From: an uncultured Bacteroidaceae bacterium
Lineage (GTDB): Bacteria > Bacteroidota > Bacteroidia > Bacteroidales > Bacteroidaceae
Length of the DNA: 64,000 nt
NCBI GenBank assembly: GCA_934293005.1
Contig: CAKQYA010000012.1
Coordinates: forward strand, 12,161-76,160
Reading direction: 5' to 3'
How positions within the stretch are numbered: position 1 is the first letter of the stretch; each line of letters opens with the position of its first letter. The translations under genes were made by a program, and so were the position numbers. Positions 9,631 through 17,483 of this stretch are shown here, piece after piece. A model generated the notes under the pieces. It saw nothing but the letters and a program-made list of their open reading frames with translations, was not told the origin of the DNA and did not search any database.

Positions 9631-9951
9631 ATGACAAAATCATTACTCAAAATACTAAAAGCCCTACTGTTTATGACAATGTTAGCGTTGCCAACATTGG
9701 CAATGGCCGACAATGACAACAAATCAGAAATAGAAGAGGAAAAAGAAGCCATAACCATCAAATTCTGCAACGGCAGCGTGCAAGTGCAGAATGGTGGAGG
9801 GAAAACCATACTTGTCTATGACATGACAGGCAACATAGTATATTCACAACGAATAGACAGCAACTCTAAGACCTTCAGCCTTAACCACCTCCACAAGGGT
9901 CTCCTCATTGTGAAAGTGGGCAATGCCACATGCAAGGTGACGCTCAGATAG
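9631..9951 (+). CDS. Small secreted protein, DUF3244-like
   Basis: 106 residues with a clear signal peptide (hydrophobic core F-M-T-M-L-A-L-P-T-L-A-M-A). The mature part (about residues 45-106) is a small beta-sandwich-like module with the pattern I-L-V-Y-D-M-T-G-N-I-V-Y-S and K-G-L-L-I-V-K-V-G-N, like DUF3244 and the C-terminal tails of many Bacteroidetes exported proteins. Function unknown. Monocistronic: own promoter box at 9600 and a hairpin terminator at 10105. Confidence 0.7.
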   Translation: MTKSLLKILKALLFMTMLALPTLAMADNDNKSEIEEEKEAITIKFCNGSVQVQNGGGKTILVYDMTGNIVYSQRIDSNSKTFSLNHLHKGLLIVKVGNATCKVTLR

Positions 9952-10104
9952 TTTTCTACAAGGACATTCCTTTTTCGGGCTACAATGCGCCATATGTCCA
10001 TTTCAACAAGCGTCATAACACTAACTTAATATAACAAATGAACAGGCCATTCTTACATAACCCATATGCGAGAAGTGGAAATAATCATCAAGACAAAAAA
10101 CATT

Positions 10105-10147
10105 GTGGGAGCTGACATGCAAGACATGCCTCTCCCACTCTTTTTTA
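10105..10147 (+). terminator. Rho-independent terminator
   Basis: GTGGGAG (10105-10111) pairs with CTCCCAC (10132-10138), followed by TCTTTTTT. A possible inner pairing of GACATGC repeats lies in the loop. Confidence 0.6.
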
Positions 10148-10229
10148 ATCTATTTAATGATTAAACCTGAATTGATTTTGAAAGTCAAAAAGTCAATTGT
10201 TACAAACTCAACAAAACATTAATGCAAGC

Positions 10230-10775
10230 ATGGCAAAGATAAGCGACACGGATATAATTGACAGACTAAAAAGCCCAGAGACAAAACGCAAGGCTTTTGA
10301 GGATATTGTCAATGCGCATTCACGCCAATTGTACTGGCAGATACACTACATGCTGCAAAATCACGATGACACAGACGACGTTTTGCAAAACACATTCATA
10401 AAGGCTTGGAAAGGCATAGACAACTTCAAAGGTGATTCGGCCATATCGACATGGCTTTTCACCATTGCACGCAATGAAGCACTCACTTTCATCAAGCAGA
10501 AAAAAATATCCTTGTCAATTGATGACGAAGATTTCAATGAACAAGCATCGTTCGTGGCAGATGAATATTTCGACGGAGACAACGCATCCAACATCCTCAT
10601 GCAAGCCATTTCTGCCCTGCCTCCCAAACAGAGGCAAGTGTTCTGCATGAAATATTTCGATGACAAAAAATACAACGAGATTTCAGAAATAGTGGGCACA
10701 AGCATAGGGGCGCTAAAAGCTTCATACCATATAGCAGTCGAGAAAATATCTGACTTTGTCAAAGGAAAACAATAA
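10230..10775 (+). CDS. ECF-type RNA polymerase sigma factor
   Basis: 181 residues, normal for an extracytoplasmic-function sigma-70 factor. Region 2 is seen around residues 20-90 (Q-N-H-D-D-T-D-D-V-L-Q-N-T-F-I-K-A-W, then F-K-G-D-S-A-I-S-T-W-L-F-T-I-A-R-N). Region 4 follows at about 120-175 (L-P-P-K-Q-R-Q-V-F-C-M-K-Y-F and Y-N-E-I-S-E-I-V-G-T-S-I-G-A-L-K). The ATG at 10230 is preferred to an in-frame TTG at 10197, which adds an unrelated N-terminus. It heads a three-gene operon with a membrane protein placed like an anti-sigma factor and a small secreted protein, the usual make-up of an envelope-stress ECF module. Confidence 0.92.
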   Translation: MAKISDTDIIDRLKSPETKRKAFEDIVNAHSRQLYWQIHYMLQNHDDTDDVLQNTFIKAWKGIDNFKGDSAISTWLFTIARNEALTFIKQKKISLSIDDEDFNEQASFVADEYFDGDNASNILMQAISALPPKQRQVFCMKYFDDKKYNEISEIVGTSIGALKASYHIAVEKISDFVKGKQ

Positions 10776-10851
10776 AAAAAGACAGATAAGATTAAACCAT
10801 TTGACAAAAAGAAAGTCAAAATAGCGATTAACAACTAAAACATATAGCAAT

Positions 10852-11286
10852 ATGAGTACAAAGGACAAGCGAATTTCATTTGAGGAAAAGGGCAAATACC
10901 CATTCTTCACGCCAGAAGGATATTTCGACGACCTTACAGCTCGTATCATGAAACAGATACCAGAAGCAGATACTGCTATCAGCAGCTCTAAGGTTATCGG
11001 CATCAACGGTACAAGAAACACCGAATCGGCAGAGCACAAGATACACGCAAGCCACACACTAATGTTCAAAAATGGCAACTTGTGGAAAAACATCACATCA
11101 ATTGCTGCATCTCTGATTCTTATAGCCATGGTGGCCGCAAAACTTATAGCCACGCCAGACGCTCCAAAACAAGAAAATCAGGCACACACACATTATGTCA
11201 GCACAGAAGAATACAATGAAGACTTGATGAACTATGCCATGACCAACAACATGGATGTGTACTGTTACCTTTCTGGCGGCGAGTAA
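10852..11286 (+). CDS. Putative anti-sigma factor, single-pass membrane protein
   Basis: 144 residues. The N-terminal cytoplasmic part carries the motif P-F-F-T-P-E-G-Y-F-D-D-L-T-A-R-I-M, found in Bacteroidetes proteins that follow ECF sigma genes. One membrane helix lies at about residues 83-103 (I-T-S-I-A-A-S-L-I-L-I-A-M-V-A-A), then a short outer segment. I infer that it binds the sigma factor encoded 76 bp upstream. The stop codon lies inside the first unit of a 17-bp tandem repeat. Confidence 0.75.
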   Translation: MSTKDKRISFEEKGKYPFFTPEGYFDDLTARIMKQIPEADTAISSSKVIGINGTRNTESAEHKIHASHTLMFKNGNLWKNITSIAASLILIAMVAAKLIATPDAPKQENQAHTHYVSTEEYNEDLMNYAMTNNMDVYCYLSGGE

Positions 11287-11328
11287 AATAAAGCGGCGAG
11301 TAAAATAAAGCGGCGAGTAAAATAAAGC
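11278..11328. repeat. 17-bp tandem repeat, three perfect units
   Basis: GGCGAGTAAAATAAAGC occurs at 11278, 11295 and 11312 without mismatch. The first unit holds the last codons and TAA-overlapping stop (GGC-GAG-TAA) of the putative anti-sigma gene, so the other units look like duplications of the gene's 3' end into the spacer before the next gene. Confidence 0.95.
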
Positions 11329-11362
11329 AAAGTGAAACTATTGTTCAAAAGAAGTATCTATC

Positions 11363-11863
11363 ATGAAAAAAAGAATCATATATTTAATCATGTCAATGAT
11401 TGTCTGCGCATCCATTAATGCACAAGCACAAAACAGAGGATGGCAACGTCAAGACAACAGAAAGCAGTTCTCTCCAGAATTGTATATGAAAACCATGTAT
11501 GATTTTGTCGCCCGCGAAGCCAATCTCAATGATGAAGAGTCTGCAAAGTTTTTTCCATTATTGAATGAGATGCTGGGCAAGCAGCACTACCTCATGGAAA
11601 TGAACAGGCGTCTGATATTCAAAAGCAGGAAAGACGGCTCACTTACAGAGAAGGAGTACGAGGACATAGTCAGCAAAATGGCAGCAAACGATATTGAGTC
11701 GGAAAAATTAGAACAAGCCTATAACAAGAAATTTCATTCTGTTCTGTCTTGGAAAAAAATCTTTGCTGTAAAAATGGCTCTGAACAGATGGCAAATGGAA
11801 GCACTCAACCATTTCCGTCCTGGAGGCAAAAACAACCAGCCATTCAAGCCTTGGGGTAATTAG
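11363..11863 (+). CDS. Small periplasmic helical protein, Spy/CpxP-like
   Basis: 166 residues with a signal peptide (M-K-K-R-I-I-Y-L-I-M-S-M-I-V-C-A-S-I-N-A). The mature part is charged and helical, with repeated N-L-N-D-E-E-S-A-K-F-F-P-L-L-N-E-M style segments, resembling Spy/LTXXQ-type periplasmic chaperone or stress-sensor proteins found in ECF operons. The assignment is by pattern and position and is not certain. Third gene of the sigma operon, followed by a strong terminator. Confidence 0.65.
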   Translation: MKKRIIYLIMSMIVCASINAQAQNRGWQRQDNRKQFSPELYMKTMYDFVAREANLNDEESAKFFPLLNEMLGKQHYLMEMNRRLIFKSRKDGSLTEKEYEDIVSKMAANDIESEKLEQAYNKKFHSVLSWKKIFAVKMALNRWQMEALNHFRPGGKNNQPFKPWGN

Positions 11864-11934
11864 CGACACATACGCAAAGAAGAATGAAAACATCAAAAAC
11901 ACACCATAACAACTGTCATCAATACACACATTAA

Positions 11935-11980
11935 ACAATGGGTTGCATCACGTTCAACAATGATGCAACCCATTGTTTTT
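11935..11980 (+). terminator. Strong terminator of the ECF operon
   Basis: ACAATGGGTTGCATCA (11935-11950) and TGATGCAACCCATTGT (11961-11976) pair perfectly over 16 bp with a 10-nt loop, followed by TTTT. Confidence 0.85.
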
Positions 11981-12211
11981 CCACATACATTCTATGCCAT
12001 CAAGTTAGGCAACAGGCCAATCATCATGCTGATGCCCTACAAAAGGAGCCTGTCGCATACTAACATTCGCATTTCCGCGTCCACTACAGGAAAGCATTCA
12101 ACAACAAAGTCCTTCTCGTCAAACTCTTGTCAATATCAAACCAAACTGCAGAAGAACTTCTTATTTTAGCAATTTTATCATATTATATTTGACAATAATT
12201 GTCAAAAGCAT

Positions 12212-12219
12212 TATCTTTG
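12212..12219 (+). promoter_or_regulatory. Promoter -7 box for DUF4468 gene
   Basis: TATCTTTG matches TAnnTTTG; a TTGACAA at 12189 could serve as the -33 element, 23 bp upstream. From the terminator at 11935 to this box nothing else is visible. Confidence 0.65.
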
Positions 12220-12306
12220 CAAAGATTTAGCGGCATGCAGCACAGTCCGTATAACATGCAAGCCCATATATACAATTTGATAATCATTAAACAAGCATAC
12301 AAATAT

Positions 12307-12957
12307 ATGAGAAAGATTTTCATAGCCATATTTGCTCTTTTCCCATTGTTGATAAACGCACAAAGCGAAGGACTTTTCACTCGCAAAAAGATTCAGAAAC
12401 AACATGCAGACATGAGCGCATACAAGTCGGTTGGAGCTGTGCCTGTAAAAAATGGAAAAGTAACATACAATGAAGTCATAGCCTTTCCTGGCATGACTAA
12501 AAATGACATTTATGCCAGAGTGGCTCAATGGGCAAGCTTGCGCTACGAGGCAAACACGGCCAACGGAATGTATACTGACCCATGGTTCTTTAAGAATTTG
12601 GATTATTCAATGGTCAAAACCGCAGACAAAGAAAAAGGAATCATTTCATGCGTAGGAGCAGAAGAACTCATTTTCTCAATCAAGCCACTCGCAAAGAATT
12701 ACACCCAAGCATTCTACACACTCGACATAGCTGTCAGCGATGGACAGGCTGAGTTTACCTTGACAAACATATACTTTAATGTAGACCAGGGCGAAGGCAA
12801 ATTTGACAGAGTCTCTGCGGAAGAATGGATTACTGATGAAGAATGCCTGAACAAGAAAGGCGAATTAAGAAGGATTCCAGGAAAGTTCCGCGTCAAGACC
12901 ATAGATCTTGTCACAGAACTAAAAAAAGAGATTGCAGCAACCGCTGCATCTAAATGA
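12307..12957 (+). CDS. Secreted DUF4468 domain protein
   Basis: 216 residues. Signal peptide (M-R-K-I-F-I-A-I-F-A-L-F-P-L-L-I-N-A), then a DUF4468-like fold at about residues 50-160 (V-I-A-F-P-G-M-T-K-N-D-I-Y-A-R-V-A-Q-W and Q-A-F-Y-T-L-D-I-A-V-S-D-G-Q-A-E-F-T-L-T). Exported, role unknown. The ATG at 12307 is chosen because it places the signal peptide first; upstream in-frame codons reach back to the promoter box. The next small membrane-protein gene starts 27 bp downstream, so the two are probably one transcript. Confidence 0.8.
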   Translation: MRKIFIAIFALFPLLINAQSEGLFTRKKIQKQHADMSAYKSVGAVPVKNGKVTYNEVIAFPGMTKNDIYARVAQWASLRYEANTANGMYTDPWFFKNLDYSMVKTADKEKGIISCVGAEELIFSIKPLAKNYTQAFYTLDIAVSDGQAEFTLTNIYFNVDQGEGKFDRVSAEEWITDEECLNKKGELRRIPGKFRVKTIDLVTELKKEIAATAASK

Positions 12958-12984
12958 ATGTTTGAAATCACTTAGGCATTGTAT

Positions 12985-13248
12985 ATGAAACAAGACGAGA
13001 TAGACAAAATCATTGCAGACGCAATAGCGGAAGACAAGAACAAGAGCCGCAAGAAATGGCACAAAGGCAAGAATGCGGATAGCGTCAGCACAGCACGCAA
13101 AATTCTCAACTGGACTTTTATGCTTGGCTTCGCCATTGCACTTGTCATCTATTTCGTGTTGCCCGAACAGCGCACATTGTTTTTTTGCGTGGGTTTTAGT
13201 TCTATAGTGCTCAAGTTGGTTGAGTTTTACCTGCGATTCATGTTTTAA
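12985..13248 (+). CDS. Small inner-membrane protein, unknown
   Basis: 87 residues: a charged N-terminus (K-N-K-S-R-K-K-W-H-K-G-K) and two hydrophobic segments (about 42-60, W-T-F-M-L-G-F-A-I-A-L-V-I-Y-F-V-L, and 64-85). Not recognised beyond that. ATG at 12985 preferred to an in-frame TTG two codons earlier. Placed between the DUF4468 gene and the putative porin. Confidence 0.6.
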   Translation: MKQDEIDKIIADAIAEDKNKSRKKWHKGKNADSVSTARKILNWTFMLGFAIALVIYFVLPEQRTLFFCVGFSSIVLKLVEFYLRFMF

Positions 13249-13325
13249 AAACATACACCAAGCCACACTTCTGCAGCCTATTCTGATTGTCATATCCATA
13301 GGTTGCAGAAGTGAATCGTTTATAT

Positions 13326-15392
13326 ATGAAATCAAGATTCCTACTTTATGCGCTTGCCTTTTCCGCCCAAGTGTCTGTGGCAAATGCACAGCGCATCGTA
13401 TCAGAACTCGAAAGCAACACGGATATGAGCATGGACTCACGTCCTGATTCTGCATATAGCGACAATAAGGACAAAAAGAAAATCGTGCCTAATGACGTGA
13501 GGTCGTGGCATGTTGATGAAAAGTATGGAAACATCACACCCACATATGTTGACACGCTTCACCACATGTTCATGAACACAGACCTTCCAGAAGGCTTAAG
13601 CGGACAATACCAAACATTAGGAAATGTCGGTTCGCCTCGCATGTCGCGCATATTCATGGAACGTCCAGCAATGTCCGACTTTCTCTTCTCCATGCCGTAT
13701 GACATGTTCTTCGTCACGACAGAACGGTTCAGATTCTACAACACAAAGTCACCGTTCATGAACATAACATACAACTGGAACGGCTCAAGAAACGATGGAT
13801 CCGACCATGTGAAAGTGACATACACCAACAATATCGGGCGCAAGGCCAATATTGGCGGCATATTCGACTATGTATACGGCCGCGGCTTTTATGCAAGCCA
13901 ATCAACATCGTTCATGAATGCATCAGCCTGGACATCATACATAGACGACAGATACGACATGCATTTTTACTACCAGCACAACTTTATGAAAAATGCTGAG
14001 AGCGGTGGCATAGAAGACGAGGGATACATCACTCACCCTGAGAACATGTCACAGAATTTCTCGACAAATGACATACCCACATTTCTCTCGCACACATGGA
14101 ACAGGCAAGAGCATGATATCGCATTCTTCAATCAACGATTAAACTTCGGTTTCTATAGAGAAGAAGTTGTGGATTCTGTCAACACTCGCAAAGTATTTGT
14201 GCCGGTGAGCCGCATATTCCATACGATAAAGCTTCAAAACATGATGCACAATTACCGTGCATATTCCGAAACTGCAAATTACCATTCATACACTTATCTG
14301 CCAGGCGACTCAACTCAAGACCGCACTCGCAACCTATCCTTGCGCACCCATATTGGCGCATCAATATGTGAAGGCTTCAACAAGTGGGCTCTCTTTGGCG
14401 TTAATGCATATATTGGATATGAGCACAAACGCTTCTCTCTACCCGACTCCACCATCCATGGCGGCTTTTTCACTAACACAGACGGAATAATAGACAAAAA
14501 GACCTACAAAGAGAACAACGTGCTTGTTGGAGGCCAAATTATCCGCGCGCATGGTTCTGCTGTCAACTACAACATAGACGGAGAAATGGTTGTGGCAGGC
14601 AAAAGCAGCGGACAGTTTGAGATAAAAGGACATGGGGAACTGAACATCCCACTATTTGGCGATACAGCCCAAGTTGCCATCAACGCTTATGTGAAGAATC
14701 TGATGCCAAGCTTCTATTTCCGCCAATACCACAGCAAGCACGCATGGTGGGACAATAGCACAAACAAAGAGCTCCGACAAAGAATAGAGGGAATTGTCAG
14801 CCTTCCTAAAACAGGAACCCGCTTGGCTGTGGGTGTGGAAAACATCAAGAACTACTGTTATTTCATCAACAACGGCATCAGCAAGACATCCGAAGAGGGC
14901 ACAACAGTCAGCAACAACATAGCTCCTGTGCAATGCTCTGAAAATGTTCAGGTGATCAGCGCGAACCTCAAACAAAATTTCAAATTGGGCATATTTCATT
15001 GGGAAAACGACTTAACATATCAGACATGCTCCCATAAAGACGTATTGCCTTTGCCTGCCTTGTCGGTATACACAAATCTGTTCATACGTTTCAAGATAGC
15101 TCAAGTGCTCAAAACTGAATTAGGGGCAGACATGAAATATTTCACCGAATATGAAGCACCAGACTATTCGCCAGTGATGAACACTTTCATGAATCAGAAC
15201 GCTGGGAAAAAAGTGCTGATTGGTAATTACCCACTCATCTCACTATATGCCAACTTTGACCTGAAACGCACAAGATTCTACATCATGTACCACCATGCGA
15301 ACCAATCTGACGGACGTTATTTCTGGGGGCCTGGCTATCCGATGAACCCAACCAGCATGCGTTTTGGCATCAGTTGGAACTTCTACGACTAA
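13326..15392 (+). CDS. Putative outer-membrane porin
   Basis: 688 residues with a signal peptide (M-K-S-R-F-L-L-Y-A-L-A-F-S-A-Q-V-S-V-A-N-A). The mature protein is rich in alternating aromatic/polar strands (for example M-N-I-T-Y-N-W-N-G-S, H-V-K-V-T-Y-T-N-N-I-G) and ends R-F-G-I-S-W-N-F-Y-D, with an aromatic close to the C-terminus as in beta-barrels. It resembles the Bacteroidetes 'putative porin' family (Porin_10). Substrate unknown. The ATG at 13326 is chosen over an upstream in-frame codon at 13311 because of the signal peptide. Confidence 0.8.
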   Translation: MKSRFLLYALAFSAQVSVANAQRIVSELESNTDMSMDSRPDSAYSDNKDKKKIVPNDVRSWHVDEKYGNITPTYVDTLHHMFMNTDLPEGLSGQYQTLGNVGSPRMSRIFMERPAMSDFLFSMPYDMFFVTTERFRFYNTKSPFMNITYNWNGSRNDGSDHVKVTYTNNIGRKANIGGIFDYVYGRGFYASQSTSFMNASAWTSYIDDRYDMHFYYQHNFMKNAESGGIEDEGYITHPENMSQNFSTNDIPTFLSHTWNRQEHDIAFFNQRLNFGFYREEVVDSVNTRKVFVPVSRIFHTIKLQNMMHNYRAYSETANYHSYTYLPGDSTQDRTRNLSLRTHIGASICEGFNKWALFGVNAYIGYEHKRFSLPDSTIHGGFFTNTDGIIDKKTYKENNVLVGGQIIRAHGSAVNYNIDGEMVVAGKSSGQFEIKGHGELNIPLFGDTAQVAINAYVKNLMPSFYFRQYHSKHAWWDNSTNKELRQRIEGIVSLPKTGTRLAVGVENIKNYCYFINNGISKTSEEGTTVSNNIAPVQCSENVQVISANLKQNFKLGIFHWENDLTYQTCSHKDVLPLPALSVYTNLFIRFKIAQVLKTELGADMKYFTEYEAPDYSPVMNTFMNQNAGKKVLIGNYPLISLYANFDLKRTRFYIMYHHANQSDGRYFWGPGYPMNPTSMRFGISWNFYD

Positions 15393-15480
15393 GCCATGAA
15401 TCACACAGAGAAAAAGCATGCATATAGAAATAAGTGGAATGCTCCAAACAGACAATAGCACTTTCATTGTGTTTTGAATA

Positions 15481-15789
15481 AACCCTAACCGGTCATTAGA
15501 CAGAAAAATGATTGAGTCAATGAATACATCCTTGGGCATAACTCAGCAAACTAATCCAGTTAGAGTCAAAGCACTCCTGCAGAATTCTTGATTCAGTTTT
15601 TCACATTGTAACACCCATGAAAAAGTATCCTAATATACTTTGCCAAGTATCCTTACCCTCGTTTTGGGAACGAATAAATTATTTTCATGACCTTTGTCAG
15701 TATACGCACATAGGTTGGAAAGACTTTGGCCCAAACGGTGACAAGAATTGAAAAGAACACCACCAATGTTCTAATGACCGATTTTGGAT
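15481..15789. mobile_element. MITE-like repeat, copy A
   Basis: About 309 bp. The left end AACCCTAACCGGTCATTAG and the right end CTAATGACCGATTTTGG form terminal inverted repeats. The interior is clearly homologous, in the same orientation, to copy C at 46908-47272 (shared blocks such as AATCCAGTTA, CACCCATGAAAAAGTATC, ACGAATAAAT, GACTTTGGCCCAAACGG, GACAAGAATTGAAAAGAA). It carries about 1.5 units of the 22-bp palindromic repeat found 3.5 times in copy C. No open frame of note. It sits between convergent porin and mtgA genes. Confidence 0.8.
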
Positions 15790-15790
15790 A

Positions 15791-15837
15791 AAAAAGTCTG
15801 CCATAAGGATATCAGTCCTCAATGGCAGACTTTTTTT
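15791..15837. terminator. Bidirectional terminator overlapping mtgA stop
   Basis: AAAAAGTCTGCCAT (15791-15804) pairs with ATGGCAGACTTTTT (from 15822), with A-runs and T-runs at the two ends, so it can stop transcription from either side. The stop codon of mtgA (15812-15814, minus strand) is in the loop. Confidence 0.85.
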
Positions 15838-16555
15838 GTTTCAGTTCCTCTCTTGTGGGGAAATGACCTATCCATTTCATCTGGCGTATGCACCACGATT
15901 GTCGCCTGTACATATAACGTGTGGGCAAAGCTGAATTCATTCTGATAGGATTAGGCAATGAAACAGCAATCATTGCACATTGGTTACGAGTGAGGTCTTT
16001 TGCTTCACAGCCAAAATGCTCTTGTGCCACAGCTTGGGCTCCATAGATGCCATCACCCATCTCTATAGTGTTGAGATAAACTTCCATTATGCGATGCTTG
16101 TCCCATAGAAATTCTATCAAAACAGTGAAATAAGCCTCAACACCTTTGCGAAACCAAGCCAACTTTCCCGATGATGATGTAGGAAAAAGAAAAACATTCT
16201 TTGCCGTCTGTTGGCTTATGGTGCTTCCACCACGGAAACGCTCGCCTTCCGCGCGCTCTTTCACCACTTTCTCTATAGCTTCCCAATCAAAGCCGTTATG
16301 ATTGAGGAAATTTTGATCCTCGCTTGACAAAACAGCAAGAGGAAGGTATGACGAAATGCTATCGAGCGGGACCCAAGAATGATGCCAACGTATCTGCTCT
16401 CCTCTGCTGATCTGCTCATATGTCCTGATAAACATGAGCGGAGAGGTATATACAGGACAAAAGCGGAACAATAAAACAAGTAGGATGCTTCCAGCCACAA
16501 GGACTATAAGCACCCACTTGATAGTGTTTTTAACACGTTTGAGAAATATGCTCAT
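15812..16555 (-). CDS. mtgA: Monofunctional peptidoglycan transglycosylase
   Basis: 247 residues, GT51 family, normal size for MtgA. It polymerises lipid II into glycan strands at the outer face of the inner membrane. One membrane helix lies near the N-terminus (V-L-I-V-L-V-A-G-S-I-L-L-V-L-L-F). The catalytic motif is S-S-E-D-Q-N-F-L-N-H-N-G-F-D (Glu at about residue 79), followed by F-R-G-G-S-T-I-S-Q-Q-T-A-K-N-V-F-L and the K-H-R-I-M-E-V-Y-L-N-T-I-E-M-G motif. No transpeptidase domain. The ATG at 16555 is used; an in-frame TTG lies four codons upstream. It follows the OmpA-like lipoprotein gene by about 23 bp on the same strand, suggesting co-expression of envelope functions. Confidence 0.93.
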   Translation of the reverse strand: MSIFLKRVKNTIKWVLIVLVAGSILLVLLFRFCPVYTSPLMFIRTYEQISRGEQIRWHHSWVPLDSISSYLPLAVLSSEDQNFLNHNGFDWEAIEKVVKERAEGERFRGGSTISQQTAKNVFLFPTSSSGKLAWFRKGVEAYFTVLIEFLWDKHRIMEVYLNTIEMGDGIYGAQAVAQEHFGCEAKDLTRNQCAMIAVSLPNPIRMNSALPTRYMYRRQSWCIRQMKWIGHFPTREELKQKKSAIED

Positions 16556-16578
16556 ACGACATTGCAAATGTCATTCTG

Positions 16579-17298
16579 TTATTTGAGCGTTCCTGCATTG
16601 GCAGCCTTAATCATGGCTTCAGATGCATAAAGATAAATTTCCACACGGCGGTTCTGTTCCTGGCAAGCCTTTGTGCTATTGTCTGCCACAGGATTCTCCT
16701 GTCCGAAGCCTGTAGAGCTCTTTATCTGCGAAGCTGCTGCTCCTGCGAGAAGAAGATGAGTTTTCACAGCATCAGCGCGGTTTTGTGAAAGAACCACATT
16801 CTTCTGCGCGCTTTGCTCTGCAGTAGAGTTTCTCCAACCTTGGTTGTCTGTATAACCCTGAATAGCAACATCGCAGTCGCTATATGGCTTAAGAACATTG
16901 TTCACGAAATCATTGAGATTTTGCTTTGCTGCATCACTAAGAGCATAACTGCTTGTCTTGAAGAGAATGCCCGAATCGAAAGTGACCTTTACGGCGTCAA
17001 GTCCATTTGCGTCCTTCACAGTTTCAACCTGTGCATTATCCACAGCCTCAGCTGCAGCCTTTGCCTTATCCATTTTTTTGCCGATAAGGAGACCTGCTCC
17101 TGTGCCAACGGCAGCTCCAATACCAGCTCCGATAAGTGTTCCCTTAGCATCCTTGCCGATGATATTGCCGATGATGGCACCAAGTGCTGCACCTGAACCT
17201 CCGCCGATAAGGCCTCCCTTGGTTGTATTGCTCGCTCCGCAGCTTGAGAGAAGAAGGGCTGTAGCCATAACTCCCGCTCCAAATTTAAGATTCTTCAT
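16579..17298 (-). CDS. OmpA-family lipoprotein with glycine-zipper region
   Basis: 239 residues. Lipoprotein signal peptide with lipobox L-L-S-S-C (Cys 20). Residues about 28-75 are glycine-rich (G-G-L-I-G-G-G-S-G-A-A-L-G-A-I-I-G-N, G-A-G-I-G-A-A-V-G-T-G-A-G), a glycine-zipper segment that inserts in membranes. The C-terminal OmpA domain (about 105-225) has I-Q-G-Y-T-D-N-Q-G and N-R-R-V-E-I-Y-L, the peptidoglycan-binding signature. It should tie outer membrane to cell wall. First gene of the pair with mtgA. Confidence 0.9.
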   Translation of the reverse strand: MKNLKFGAGVMATALLLSSCGASNTTKGGLIGGGSGAALGAIIGNIIGKDAKGTLIGAGIGAAVGTGAGLLIGKKMDKAKAAAEAVDNAQVETVKDANGLDAVKVTFDSGILFKTSSYALSDAAKQNLNDFVNNVLKPYSDCDVAIQGYTDNQGWRNSTAEQSAQKNVVLSQNRADAVKTHLLLAGAAASQIKSSTGFGQENPVADNSTKACQEQNRRVEIYLYASEAMIKAANAGTLK

Positions 17299-17435
17299 AA
17301 TACAAATACTTTAGAATGATGTTTAAAGAATAATATTTAATGATTTTGAGTGCAAATATCGGCATTTATTGTGAAATCTGCACACAGTAATTAAAATATT
17401 TATCAGAACCGCCCATATTTATTATAAATATTTAG

Positions 17436-17443
17436 TAATTTTG
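17436..17443 (+). promoter_or_regulatory. Promoter -7 box for proS
   Basis: TAATTTTG matches TAnnTTTG, 40 bp upstream of the chosen proS start; the divergent OmpA-like gene starts 150 bp to the left. Confidence 0.7.
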
Positions 17444-17483
17444 TAGTTTGAAATTAGTAGAACACAATAATTACATAAGAAAA

